Source: Branchiostoma lanceolatum (taxonomy: Eukaryota > Chordata > Leptocardii > Amphioxiformes > Branchiostomatidae). From it: a stretch of DNA of 64,000 nt. The stretch is from positions 9,122,424-9,186,423 of the forward strand of contig NC_089732.1 in NCBI RefSeq assembly GCF_035083965.1, read 5' to 3'. The notes under the pieces were generated by a model. It made no database searches, was not told the DNA's origin, and saw only the letters and a list, made by a program, of their open reading frames with translations. Positions within the stretch are counted from its first letter, which is position 1. Each line of letters starts with the position of its first letter. The position numbers were made by a program, and so were the translations under genes. Positions 13,701 through 27,100 of the stretch are shown here, piece after piece.

Positions 13701-14400
13701 CAATATTGTTTTTGTCATTTACATCACTTTGTTTTTGTATAAAACAATGGCCTACAATTATACCATTATCAGATACATACCTTATCGTATGTAATGTTTC
13801 ATACGTATACAACAGTATAGTTTACTCCCCCTAAGTGTTATCAATGTTATAGGTGCATAGATCACGGCATGGTCTGCAGTCATGGTCAATATTAGGCCTT
13901 AACCTACAAACTCCCAGTAGAAATTCTTACCAAAGTTACAAGTGCAGAGATTTGTTTGTAAAGTACTTGGAAAACCAGGTATGCACCCTGGTTTAACTAA
14001 CTCGGATTGGGATGCACAGAATCAGAGTAATTTGCTGTCGATTCTGACAGAATGGCCATATATGGGGAACGGAATCCGTGGAAACCTGGGGTCAAGCCCT
14101 CTACAAGTCGTGCCGAAGGCTCGTCATTGGTTGCTGTACTTGTTATAGTGAAAATCGACTCCTGTACATGTGAATTCAAACATTTCTGAGTGTCTTGTAC
14201 AAATTGTATCTACTGTGCTGTACACTCAAACATACCATGCACCAGTCTTATAGATATATCTTTTTCTGGACATAATTATTGCTTTTTATAATTCTTCTCC
14301 CTTTTCAAGCTGCTTGGACAAATCCTGGGTTTGCTGACACAAAGGATAATTTTTTTTACTTTTCATCAAATTTTCAGAACGTTCATGTAGTGATGATTGG
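10747..14400. other. Intergenic region between FABP gene B and CDC14; no gene seen
   Basis: AT-rich, with only short overlapping open frames and no family signal. It contains one foldback element (about 12086-12494). CDC14 and the FABP genes are on the same strand, so this is 3' of CDC14 and 5' of FABP gene B. A proximal promoter for gene B should lie just above 10746, but I recognise no clear TATA box. Confidence 0.5.
12086..12494. mobile_element. Foldback/MITE-like element with about 40-bp inverted ends
   Basis: The left arm near 12091-12130 (TCTCACGCGGCGGACATGAT) is matched in inverse by 12453-12492 with about two mismatches over 40 bases. Roughly 320 bases lie between the arms. No transposase frame is seen and I could not fix a target-site duplication. 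Confidence 0.65.
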
Positions 14401-14410
14401 GTATACAAGT

Positions 14411-14416
14411 TTTATT
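14411..14416 (-). terminator. Candidate poly(A) signal of CDC14
   Basis: First AATAAA on the minus strand downstream of the CDC14 stop codon (15158). It implies a 3' UTR of about 0.75 kb. Confidence 0.35.
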
Positions 14417-15157
14417 CTGGAACCCTTAAATTTCTAGGTGTTGACACAAAATATTATGATTTATAATCACATATCAATCAGTATTACAAAGGTTCATAGA
14501 AATTTCGGTTGAAATCCTTTTTTTTTAATGTTGAGGATTTTATCATGAGATCATATCAAATTTTTTTTCGTTTCTGTTTCAATAGAAATTTGGTTAAAAA
14601 TGTTCATACTTTAAGATTTTCATAAAATTCTGTGTCATTTGCAAACCAAAGGACTGATGTTGTCCTAACTAGCAGCTTAAAAATGTACAAATGCATCCCA
14701 TGGGCCATGCTTCTACTCCATCTAAAAACATGCACAGCCAACATTGGATCAAAGTGCAACTTCTCCTTTCTGACCACCTAAAATATACAGAACTTTTGGA
14801 TGGTGGTACCATCAAATCTTACTTACAAAGTATGGGATTGGCTAGCTGAAATACATTCTCCCAAGTCTTGTTGTTGTTATTGTTATTGTTGACAGGGAGT
14901 GCGTATTTCAGCCATTCATACCCCAACCTTACACTACCTAAGGCATCGGTTTGTAATTCAACTTGCTGTTTTACACAATTGTAATAGTCATATAATCCCC
15001 TTTCCCTAGCCCCAATTAAAAATTACCCTCAAAGTTTGTGCTTAATTCGTGCAGTCATTTTTCTACCAAAAATGTGTGGTGCACTACCCACGGTGCACTG
15101 CTTTACCCACAATCCCCCTGTCCCCATGATGTTGACATCTAATGGTGGAGGGAGGCT

Positions 15158-18100
15158 CTAGTAGTATGTATGCGTTGGCTTGAGCGGCTGTGAAGAAAGA
15201 AGAAAAACTCATGTCAGAGGAATACAACCAGACAAGTGTTGTGTTAATCCAATTATCTGTATTTCACGCTACACTCAGTCAAACTCAACAATTAAGTTAG
15301 AAGTTAGAAGCAAGAGCAGTTTTTGCAGTCTAAATAAAGACTCTTTTATCTGAAAACAAAATGCATTCCTGTTAATAAGTCCTAAAAAACTGTTAAAGAA
15401 CAGTACTATATCAGAAACAAGAGGTAGGAACAAAGTAATGTATTTGTAATGGCATTCAACAAGCAACTCCTGAAAAAAAGGGGCAAAGCAAAATGTTGCC
15501 TGCCAAAGACTAATGGTAAACTTTGGTCTAGAAGGTGGTCAATAAGAAATATAGCAACAGAGAAAACAACACATTCAAGTAGAACATATGATGACAAAAT
15601 GTCAGTCTTCCCACTTTTGAAAACTGAGTGGCACCGAATGACATCTTGGGGATTATTTTCCTCACACAACACCACAAAGCAACACAGCAAGTCACAAAAC
15701 ATGTCACAATCAAACTGCACACCACACTAACACACACAAACACAAAGCTGCATACTGAAGATATTTCGGAAAACAACAAAGCCCCAAATTTTAACCCTTC
15801 AACCAAACCCTCAGTGGGGATGGTTTACTTTGTATTGAGAGGTGATACGAAATGGAAGTGCACAACGCACATTGGTTTCTTGTGGGTTACAGTTAGTGTA
15901 CACTGAACAACCAAACACAACGATACGTCAAAACAGTGTTAGCGATGACACCCATCTGTGTTGGTGTTTTGACGGAAGTTTTCGGTTCAACACAAAGAAA
16001 CTGTGACTGGCTGACTGCCTGTTTGGACCAATTGCTTTGGAAAGCAGCAAGCCTGGTAGGTTAAAATGTTCCCAGGATAATATGTCTCAAGACATTGTAC
16101 ACATCATCCAGCACGGCTGTACATAAAGCCCAAGAGTTTCTGAGGCTAAGGCACAATTTACATACGAGTCGACTTGGGGCTGTGTGTGTGGAGCTTTTGG
16201 CTGATCAAATGGAGTTTTCTACTAGCAAACGCTACTTGAGTGGCCTAGGGTTCTCCATGCACAGTCCTGAGTTGACTCGAAGTCGACTCAAAAATGTGTG
16301 TGTAAACCGGGCCAATGTCTCCTTGTATAACTGGAGTCAGAACACTTGTAACACAGATCAAAGGGAAAACTATGTAGATTTCCGTGTTTCATACATATAG
16401 CCCCCCTCCCCACTGGGACCACCCATGCACTTCAAAGCAAACAGCAAGCAAAGGCTGCGGCACTGGAGGGAAGGAGGGAGTGGCAGCTGTTTCCCTCCCT
16501 GTGCACTTCAATTAAATAGAACAGCCCAAATTTCCATCAGCCCCCAGTGCCGGCATCTACACACAGACTTACTGCATTAGTGCTTCGGGTGTTATATTTG
16601 ATGACGGGCGAGCCCCGGAAATCAGCGGCGGTTATATCTGACAGTTTATTGTTCCCCCGGGACAATTCGGCCACTTTGATTTCGTCCGTTTTCTCCATGG
16701 ACTTGTGGATACGGTCTCGGTCTTTTCGCCGGTGATGTATGATGGGTTGGGATGAAGCAAGACGGAGAGAGCTAGAGGGGGGGGACAGGGTGAGGAGGGG
16801 GAAGACACAGTGTTAATGATGTCCCTTTACACCTAGACCTGTCACCCTTCACGCCCCTGGTGGGAATGGACTGTCCCAAACATCACATGACACAGTCCAT
16901 TCCTGAAAACAGGGGTGACAGGACAACAGGTCAAGAAGATAGAGGACTGCATTAGGTGTTGAGAGGCATACCATTTACCACTACTGCTGGGAAGCTTAGA
17001 CGTGCACAGCCTTGCATGGGCTACAGGCAAAGAGTGGCAACACACAGACAAAGGAAGATTACAAACATTGAGTAAAGATAGTGTTAACCACTTCCTTCAC
17101 AGATACATGCAAGTTTAGAAATATTTGTCGTATAACACATAAACCATGCATCTCTTTCTTGTCATTGTATAAGGTAACTCTCTACATCAGTTTTAGAATC
17201 TTGTATATTCTTAAATTCCTATTCAACACACCTCCACGCACATGCATACCAAAATGCTATCTATACATGCAAAGAATACAGCACTGGTCCATCCCCCCTT
17301 TAAAATGGTTGACCATTCCAATCCCACTCTTGACAAGGCAAGAGTTCTGGTAATGCCCACTGCACTTTTAGGGGTGGGTGTGTACAGTGCGAGAGATAAT
17401 GCATGTTACCAGTACTTCTTCAAGGGATTAGTTCGCTCCAAATATCTACGGTATTCCTTCCTTGCAAACAATGGAAGAGAGTAGCTTTTAACAGAATGCG
17501 AGTTACGAATGCAAGTGGAATACGAGCGAGGAGTTTCAGACGAGAGCAAGGAATGTTCAGATAAGTGTGAATAACCAACTCTGAAGGGGAAGACAGGAAG
17601 AAAACAGAAGAAACCAAGAAGGAAAGAAAAACAATATGATGACATGGCAGTAATATCTAAAAAGAAAACAGACTATGCAGAAATAAGAACAAAAGAAATG
17701 CACACAAAGTGAATGCAACATTTGCAAGTACAGAATGCTATCTACTAGCACCAACAGAAAGACAAGCATTTTCATATCCAGTGTTCTCGCCAGGCCTTTT
17801 CAGCATAGGGGCCCCTGATGCTGTAATCTGAACCCCCGATGCTGTGATCTGGACCCCGATGCTGTGTTTCAACCAGCATAGGGGTGTTTCATTCTGGGAA
17901 GAACCTTCATAAATCTTATAAAAAGTTCTTATTTGGCTTTAGAATGAGTCTGTGACAGGAAAAAACTTCAATTCACAAAATCTATCCCTCAAAATGCAGT
18001 AAATAGTGTTTTATTTGGTTACGAATTTCAAAATTTTGTGCGGGAAGATGCCAGATTCCCAACTGTTATCATGGCTTTGGCACTCCGTGAGTGACTTGCG

Positions 18101-21100
18101 CCGCGCAAAGTTGGACTTCCGTACCTTACCCCTACACTGTGAAAAAATCCTGGTGAGAACACTGATATCCATGTGTTTTCAGCTCTTTTTGTTTGACTTT
18201 AGGCCACATCAATTTATTTCCTTGGTTCTTAGAAATCCTAAAGTAAAGAGAGGTAAAGATGAAGACAGAAGAATGGGAGGAAAAATTACATCTGACAATA
18301 GTCACTCCCTCAAACTTAACAATGAAAGGTACTTTCCTCTTAGACTCTGTTAGAATAAATTGGTGCTGCCTTCAAAGCCAGTCAAATGAAATTTCCCACA
18401 TCATTTACGTAAAAATTTGATCTTTTCTAAAACACTTGACGTGTAGCTTCAAATTAATTGTCTAAAGCATGCTCTTTGGTGGGACAAATTAGCTTTACGG
18501 ATCGTGACGTCATCGAAAAGGACTCCTAGCCATACTAGCTGATGTAAGAGTCCTTTCTGTCACGTTACAATTTGTCCCACCAAAGAAGACAAAGATATTT
18601 ACATAAATGTTCTCAGAAAAGACCAATTTTTTACATGAATAATAGAGAAATTTTCATTTCACTGGCACTTCAATGAGGAGACTGGAGGAATCCTGTGTCC
18701 CGTGTTTTCTCGTACCTTTTTAACGCTGCGGTGGCGGTACTGGCCGTGCTTCGTGTCGTACGCTTGATGACGGAGGAACTGGAGCTGACTTTGGAAGACT
18801 TTAGGGGGGACATGACACCTTGGCTGTTATTGGACGATATCCTAGAGGAAAGGGACACACTGAAATCAGTCATAGAAGTCAGAAATAGCAAAACACAAAA
18901 AATACACTTTTACTGCAGTACCAAAAAAGCAGCCAGGGGGCCCAAAAATCTGCTTTTTTCAATGGGTCCATACCTAACCATGTACTGAATATCATAGCAA
19001 TCCAACCATAGCTTCTTTCTTGAGCAATTCTCTAACTTCTAAGAATCTCAAACATACATACACACATGATGTGGCATGTTAAGGGGTGGTTCATTACCTT
19101 ATACATGATGTGCCTCTAACAAGGGGATAACCATTTCATCACATGATGTGGTATATCAAAAGGAATAAGATGAGGAATATTTCAGTACCTAAAGGGTTGA
19201 GATGATGACCTAGAATGCATTTTGGCGTCGTCCAATCTGCATGCAAGAAGACAAGGGAGATGGAAGAAAAAAAGACCATTAACGATACATAAAAGGATTT
19301 ACAGGATAAAATTTACCACTGCAAACATGCACTGAAGCAAACCACAGGTGGAGATACGAACAAGCTTGTTAATGGAAAATGTCAGAAATAGTTAGAGAAC
19401 AAAATGCGTATTAATTGTTAGAATATCGGTGAAACAAAATCTAGGGGTTTTTAGTTCACACAGCAAAGCATGTCACATCCAAGTGCTTCACACATACAAA
19501 AGAAAATCTATCTTACTAGTGCAACTGTGCATTGAGAGTGGCACATTTTGATGCATCCAATTGGTCACAAATTGACCAATCTCTATCTCCTGATTGGTCA
19601 AGAGGGGACCAATCACAAGGAAAAATTTATACCTTCTTAAAAGTTAGCCTCAAATCTTGTGCAATATCTAAACCACCAAAGAACCTTTAAGCCTTGCCAA
19701 AAACACAACGCTTCAGTTAAGGTGTATTAAAGCCCGACAGAAAGAGGACGGTACTGACTTGATGGCGCCTGTGCTTGCAGACCGCGGGTGTTTGCGGGCT
19801 TTGATCTGCCGCAGTTTGTCGCCTTGCGTCATGGACAGGCTGCTCCGCGTGACGGGTGGCACATACTCCTAGAAGTAAAATGGGAAATACATCAATCTAT
19901 ACTGCAAATGAAAAATTATTTTCCCATATCTATCTCATTGTATTGTCCTTGCTTTCCTAAACAGTTAAGGGTTTTACTGTACATACATCTGAATAAAAAG
20001 TTCTTCTCTTTCCATGAAGAAGAAACTCTCACAGAAATAAACGCCCGATTCTGCTTCAGTTTGGGAGTTTTGCACCTTTGAATTTGATAACCGAGGGGCA
20101 GCAAGATAGATGTCAACAACAAGAACAAGAACAATTCAAACTTGAGTTAATAATAGATCATTGCAGAAGTGTTGCCTACTACACTGAACAAGCTACTAAC
20201 AACTGACAAGGATTTTAAAAAGATACAAACAAAAACAGTCGGGGGAAACAAAGCCACGTACCTCCTCATAGTCTGCGTAGTCGTTGCTGTGGTAGGCACG
20301 GTCAGTGTCCTGGATAGAGATGTCGTCCACCCCGGACAGGATACGGGACACGGTCGCCCTGTCCTTCAGCTTGTTCTCCTTCTGTTTGGCCCTGAAGATG
20401 TCTCCCTGCACCCACATCTTGGCTTGTTGTCTAGAGAAAGACCCAAGAAAACAATAAGAACACACCACTACTATTACCTCCTATATTACTAATGTCTACA
20501 ATTTAGTATTTCAAGACAGTTGCTACTTTCCATCTATACTTTTTTTAACCTTTAGCAGACTGAAGTAGCCGTTTTGCACCCATTCCCTAATGGTTAGAGT
20601 TAGGCAGCAGGGAGAAAGTTAAAAAGTTACATCAAATTTACATTGTGTATGAGGTAACAAAGTGTGTATTCAGCATGTCACCAGAATATAAGTGTATATA
20701 AGATCCTGTTTGCATAATATAAGGTTAATATAATCCTGTATATAGCTTGATACAGAGAGATTGTATACAGCGGCCGTTACTTTTATGCAACGCTGACCAA
20801 AGGGGACAAAGGCATATAAAATAGGTTTAGATACCAGGCTATATACTGTACATGCATTACATTGTGGGTATGTGTTTGTTTCTTATAATAAGAAGTTAAC
20901 TAGGTCTTATAGTGTTGTTGACTGCTTTATCTACGTTCATACCAAGAAGATAGACAAATCTGATTCTTGAAGAATAAGAAAAGAAGACTTACTCCTCCAG
21001 CCAGTGCTGCTGTGGCCCGATGATGGACCCAGGACGGCATATTCTGATGTAGGAGATACACTCGCCAGCCGTGAAGCGAAAGTGCTTCATCATGTAACAG

Positions 21101-24100
21101 CCAATCAGGGTGCCTGTCCGGCCGAGACCAGCTGGAAGGGGAGGGTGAAAAAAAATGAGGTCAACATCCTACAGTTTGGTATGAAGACGTGATGTTTTTA
21201 TATCTGAGAAAATGGACATACTGTATTGGTTTCAGTTTGTGTGTGTGTTTGTTTGTCTTGGTGTGTGCGTGACTGTAGCTTTTTGAATAGTGTAGAGTGA
21301 CAGGATGTGAGGTGGAAAATGGTGTAACTGGAAACTGGCAGAATGGGAAGGTTGGCTTGGCGTGAGTCTAAAGTTTGTTATACAAGTTGCTTATTCTTTT
21401 TTTTAAACGTACCTTTACAGTGGACAGCTATAGCTCCCTCTGCGTTTTCACAGATCTGAATGAATCTTCTAACTATGCTATCGCTGGGCGTGCTCCCGTC
21501 CACAAAGAACAGGTCGTAGTGGTCGAAGCCCGCGTCCGTGAATCGGCGGGCATCGTAGATCTTCTTGTTGAGGCGGATGATCGTAGTGACGTTGTGCTTC
21601 CGGAAATACGGGAAGTATGCTTCGGGCGCGTGAAGTGGGTAGCCTAGAGCGGGTTTTAGAAAATAAGTGTTTTATTCAAAAGCACCATTACATGGATAAG
21701 TATCTGTCATGCAGTATTACAAAGAGTCTACAGGAAGTATTGATATAAAACTTGTCAAGCAAAAAATATGATACTGTAATTCAGGATATAATATACTGCA
21801 GTACCTTACACATATGATAGGAGGCAATGCTAATCAAGGACTTACCATTTTCTATTTTGCTCTTGGGATGGGGACCTGAGAATGCTAGAAACTTGTTGGG
21901 CACTATCCAGTTGAAATCTCCATTTTCTACTTTCTGTAAGAACAAGAATACACACAGATTAGCTTGTGACAAAGCATACGATTTCCCTTCTGTATGCTTA
22001 TGATTACTGTATTTATCACAAGTGCAGGAAGCACTGAAACAAAAAACTGTATTCCCATAGATGGTGGTAACAACAAACTATGATGAAGACAAATTGTTCT
22101 CTCTAATTCAGTTTTTTTTTTTATATCATTTGTGCTTACCTCATAATGTTCATATTCGTCCACATCGAAGGTCTCAAAGTTGATAAAGCCATTTTGTAGA
22201 GCCTGTATAACACAAAGAAAGGCTTGATTAATGACAGAAAGTTTCAAAGTAGTATCCATATTGCCACAGGCTGAAATTAATCTCGACAGACATTATCTAT
22301 GACAAAAAATGTACAAGAATAGAAACTAGAAATAACACAAACTAAAAATAAATCAACAAATGGTTAGACAGGATAAAGCAAACAAAAGGACAACCAGGAC
22401 AAAAAGGTATGGCATGGAAAAACACTATGTAAGTAAGAAATGACATTCAGTACAGAGCCCTTGGGCACAAATGAAAAGGAAGAATACAAATTTGTAAAAT
22501 ACTTTTTTTTTTCAATTTCAAAATTTGCATTTGTTTCTCCAAGAAAAGCCTTATGTTAACAGTTTTTTTGTTTTCTTTTTCGTAACCACTGTAAATTGAT
22601 TTATTTTTGCAGAGACTCAATTTTGCGTAGGAAGGAAAATATGTTTTATGGTGTTTTAAATTCGTGGTTGAAACAATTCTGTTTCAAAATAGGCATTCTG
22701 TTTCAAAACAGGCCACTGTGAAAACCACGAAAACAAATCACCACAAACGTTTCAAGATGTACAGTAAATGACAGCATAAGCACAGCAGACAGGGAAAAGG
22801 CAAGCACTCTTCCTGAACCACCCCTTACTGTAGCATGGACTCTTCCAAAGTCAGACACCTGACAGAAAGATGAGTCATACCATTCTACAGCAGGGGTGAC
22901 CAGGGTGCCCTACCTTGTCGATTCCGTGCAGACAGTCTAACACAGTTACTTTAAATGTACATGGTCCGAATGAGGCATCCCTGTGGGGGGAATATACACC
23001 ACATAGATCAGAACATGTTGTAGTAAAATGGGGGAGGGGGGTCCAGAGATCTCACACTCATAGTCATACTGCAGACTCAACTTGGCCTCTTTGCTGCCTC
23101 CTAGCAAAGTAAATCTTGGAAAAGTTCCAAATGGCTTTTAAAAGGTTTGCTTGGAAAAACGTGTTCTGTTAACAAAACGAAAAATGTGACACTTGCACTC
23201 CAAAGCGTTTCTCGGTTAGACTATGGATTTGGACAGAATACAATGAGACTTCAATCTTTGTGCGTCATAATGTAAATTTGACTTGTGGATTGTGGGGCTT
23301 GCCAGAAATCACTGCAAACAAGATGTTTTGAATCATCTACTGTTTAAGTAGACATTACAATCACTCACTGCCAAGTGTCTGAAGCAATTTGTGGCCATTG
23401 ATTTCATACATTATTTTTGAAAACATCTTTTGTTTTACAAGTGGTGTTACTGAAAGAAAACAACAAAGTTTCAATATCTTGGTTCTACTTGAAACAGGCA
23501 ACTTGTAGTAGTCAGCTTGAGACCAGCACAGTATAATGTAGAGATCTCTGGTTCCCCCTTTCCCCAGTGTGACAGACTAGAACAGTTCCTACCCGGTACA
23601 CTCCATGGAGAGCATCAATGAGGTTGAGATTGTATGTACAAGCACCAAAGGACGCATCCCTGCAAATATACAAGCAACGTTTCATTGTTGGCAGAGTCAT
23701 CAAATACTATTGGCTGAATATTCCGGCTGTAGAGGGGCCTTTTAGCACAAAAAAATATGTTTGCACCAAAATTTCGTCACAATTCTCCTAACCACTATCA
23801 CGTGCCTGTCAGGGATTGATGTTGCATACGCACTTTAATTTGTACACAAAGAAACTGGAGCTGCGCACCTAATTTTTGGTCACTGGTTCACCGGTGCAGC
23901 TAGGTAATTTTGTGGGCTACGTACATATACATAAAGGTTCTATTGTGCGCCCAATATTCTTTCTGTGTACCTTCATTTTTAGCTTAGGTGCACCAATTGT
24001 ACACATCTCCCAACAATGAATTTTGATATCCCTATTTGAAACACAGAAATAACACAATGCCTAGATCTTTAGTTGACACACTGCTGAAAAACATACCGTG

Positions 24101-27100
24101 TTCACTACATTATATTTCCTAGCAACCTCGCATTACTAATGAAGTTTTAGCTTAATTAGATTGGGAAATATGTAGTTCAAGTGCAGAGCAAATATTACAG
24201 AAATCCTCTTAACGTCTAGAATGACACGTGGAAATGTCACTTTGTGTATAATCCCTTCTGTGCACTTCACTGTTAGCTGTAACAGATGGTGGAGTGTACA
24301 CTGGAGTCTATCTATGGAGCTCTGGGTCAATACACCATCAATCAAACTGTACCATGGGGTAAGGGGTTCCTTCCTACCTAACCCACTTATAATGTACGTC
24401 TGGTACTCTCTCTCGGGCTATGAAAAATTAAAGACTTGTTTCCTAGCTTGGTTTTTGACAATAAAATATTTCACAATCGGTAAGGCAATGCTGTATAAGC
24501 AAACATTTTTGTATATCTAACCACTGACTACACATGATTTTTACATTTATTGCACGTACTGGCAACCATGCTGAAGACATAGGGTCACTGATGGAGAGGA
24601 AATATCTTGCGTTGGCTCGCATATGTTGCCATATTGCAGTTAGATTTACTGCCGTGCATACTGAGGACTGTACCACTCACCTGAAAGGTAGGAAAGGGGG
24701 GTTGTTTCCGCTGACAAGTGGTCTGTAGGCCTCCTCTGGGGTCATCTTCAGGTAGATGATCTGTGCATGGCAGAAGTATTTTTTTACAATCAAAGTCATT
24801 CCAACATTTAGTGTGTATCAATATACTAAATATTTTCTCTTCTTCGAAGTAACAATAATAACTTGCATATCTACACATTTATGTATCAACTTCAACACTT
24901 ATGTTTTTTTATTTCAAGAATCATCACAAACATACAAACGCATAAAGCCAACTTGTTGTGACAAGTACACAGGCAAGCTGTCTCTGCCACAGATCAGTTT
25001 ACTTCCCTTCACACGGATCATCTTTATCCATTGTCAGAATCTTTAAAAAGCACTTAACTAAAGCGTTCTCAAGGACTGATAGCAAGGTGTACGGATGTCC
25101 TTTCTTCTAATCCAAGGCTTCAGCTTTTCTACCTCAGAATAGTGATCAGTGAACAAAAGGCAAAAGCAGGTGACCCAAAATATAGACCAGTGTAACCAAA
25201 GGTGTTAACGTTGTGTCCCTAACCAGGAAATACAAACACTGTCACGCTAAAACTAGTCAACCCTGGTACTGTGGCACGCCAGTTATATGTGAACTGGACA
25301 CATTTGTATTTTCCGTACATTGCCAAAATATATCCCAATCTTTTCAATAAACAGAACATTGTCCGACCTATCCTGGGCCTATGCTATATACAACATACCA
25401 TGATCAGTGTTTCTATTATTAGCAACCACTGCATTTTAATCCTTACACAACAAAGGGATCCCCATCACTCTACCGTCCACTAAGTGACCAACTCTTTCAC
25501 AATCCGTGTGCACTTAACAAAACAAACTGCGGCGTTTCCGTTTGCGCAGACCAACAAGGCGAAACGGGGAGGCTGGATACTGTGACGTCTTGGTTGCCTG
25601 GGTAAACCTGATGGAATTCAGGTCGTTTTTACCATGGCAACCCAACAATAACAATGTTTACTATGTATTGACAGTTGTAGGATTCAAAATCTTCTGGGTA
25701 AAACTAAAGAGGACGTTAGGTCAAACTAGCTTCCCACCGTTCTTAGATAAATGAAACAAGAACTAAAAATGCATTCTAAAGCTCAGGGCAAGTTTTACAC
25801 AGTTCAGTTCCTTAAAGACTCCAAAGGTAAAATGTCTGCATTCATAACTCATCTAAAACAAGAGTCTTATACTTCTAATTCATTTCACATTGTAAATTGT
25901 CTCACTCAGAGTCATTAAACGACATTCATGTTTAGAATTTTTAGGGCTACCGATTCATTTGGAGAAAGGTGTACATTATATGAGAAAGTTGTCATTCACT
26001 TCAACCAAGGACGTTGTTACACTATTCTTGCTTCCACCACAGTTGGCCCTCACAAAGACTACTAAAAGGGTATTTAGGAAAGTAAACAAAACTATTTCCT
26101 GTTTTCAACCACAAGAAGAAAAGTATTCCTGACTTGCAGGAAGCCTGTGGTATTTTTGTTTGACAGTCATGATTGAAAGGTTCTTGTTAAGTAACATTTT
26201 TGCCTCTTTGCACAGACAATGCAACCTATGTAAAGGCCGTTGACCTTCTAATCTTACATTTAGCGAGGAATTACACACACCTTTATCAGGTCATTAAATG
26301 TTGGCGTTACTAGCTAACAACCTAACCTCAGGCAATGAAATTAAATTCAGGGAGAGAAAGGCACTCAGCTATAAAACAGCAATACTCCTTCTTTCCTCTT
26401 TTGACAAATTTAGTAGCTATCGATGGTTCTGTTCATTCATTTAGTTTCCCATCACTGTGGTTTTATTTCGTGGTGGGAGGGGAAAAGAGGTTTTCGCTGT
26501 TTAAATGCACGGCTACAACAATTTTGTAAAAGTACTAATACATTGGAAAAGCAGATTCGCAGTGTCAAATTTGCGGTAGAGAGGACACTGCAAAAAACAC
26601 AGAATTAAATCCACCGTGAATGTTTCGAGATCTACAGTATAAGGATGGTTAGACTTTATCTTTTGTGAACCTAGAAACACGTAAAAACTAGGGAAGAATT
26701 TAATGAAGCCAGACAAGTGTGTTGTATTGGTGTGACTGACATAGGTGTGATAATTACTAGCTTGTTGCCCTGAGCCCTTGGGCTGGGGAGGGTGTAAGCT
26801 AAAGCCACACCTCTCTGCTAAGTGGATTATAAACACAGCGAATCATACAACAGCATGGGGCAAGCACATATGCCAATCTAATCCAATAATGCTGCATTGG
26901 GGACTGTACATTATGGGTATAAATCTTTTCCTACTATAGAGTTATTCTCTCAAATTTTGCAAATTCTTGACTGACATGTTACTGTTTTTAATCAGTAATT
27001 GCGTCGCACTACACATATGCCTCTAGTGAGTTCTCTATTCCTCTGTCATTTTTTGAAACCTATGAATGATAATGTTTGTCTTCTTCTTGTCCTAGATGCT

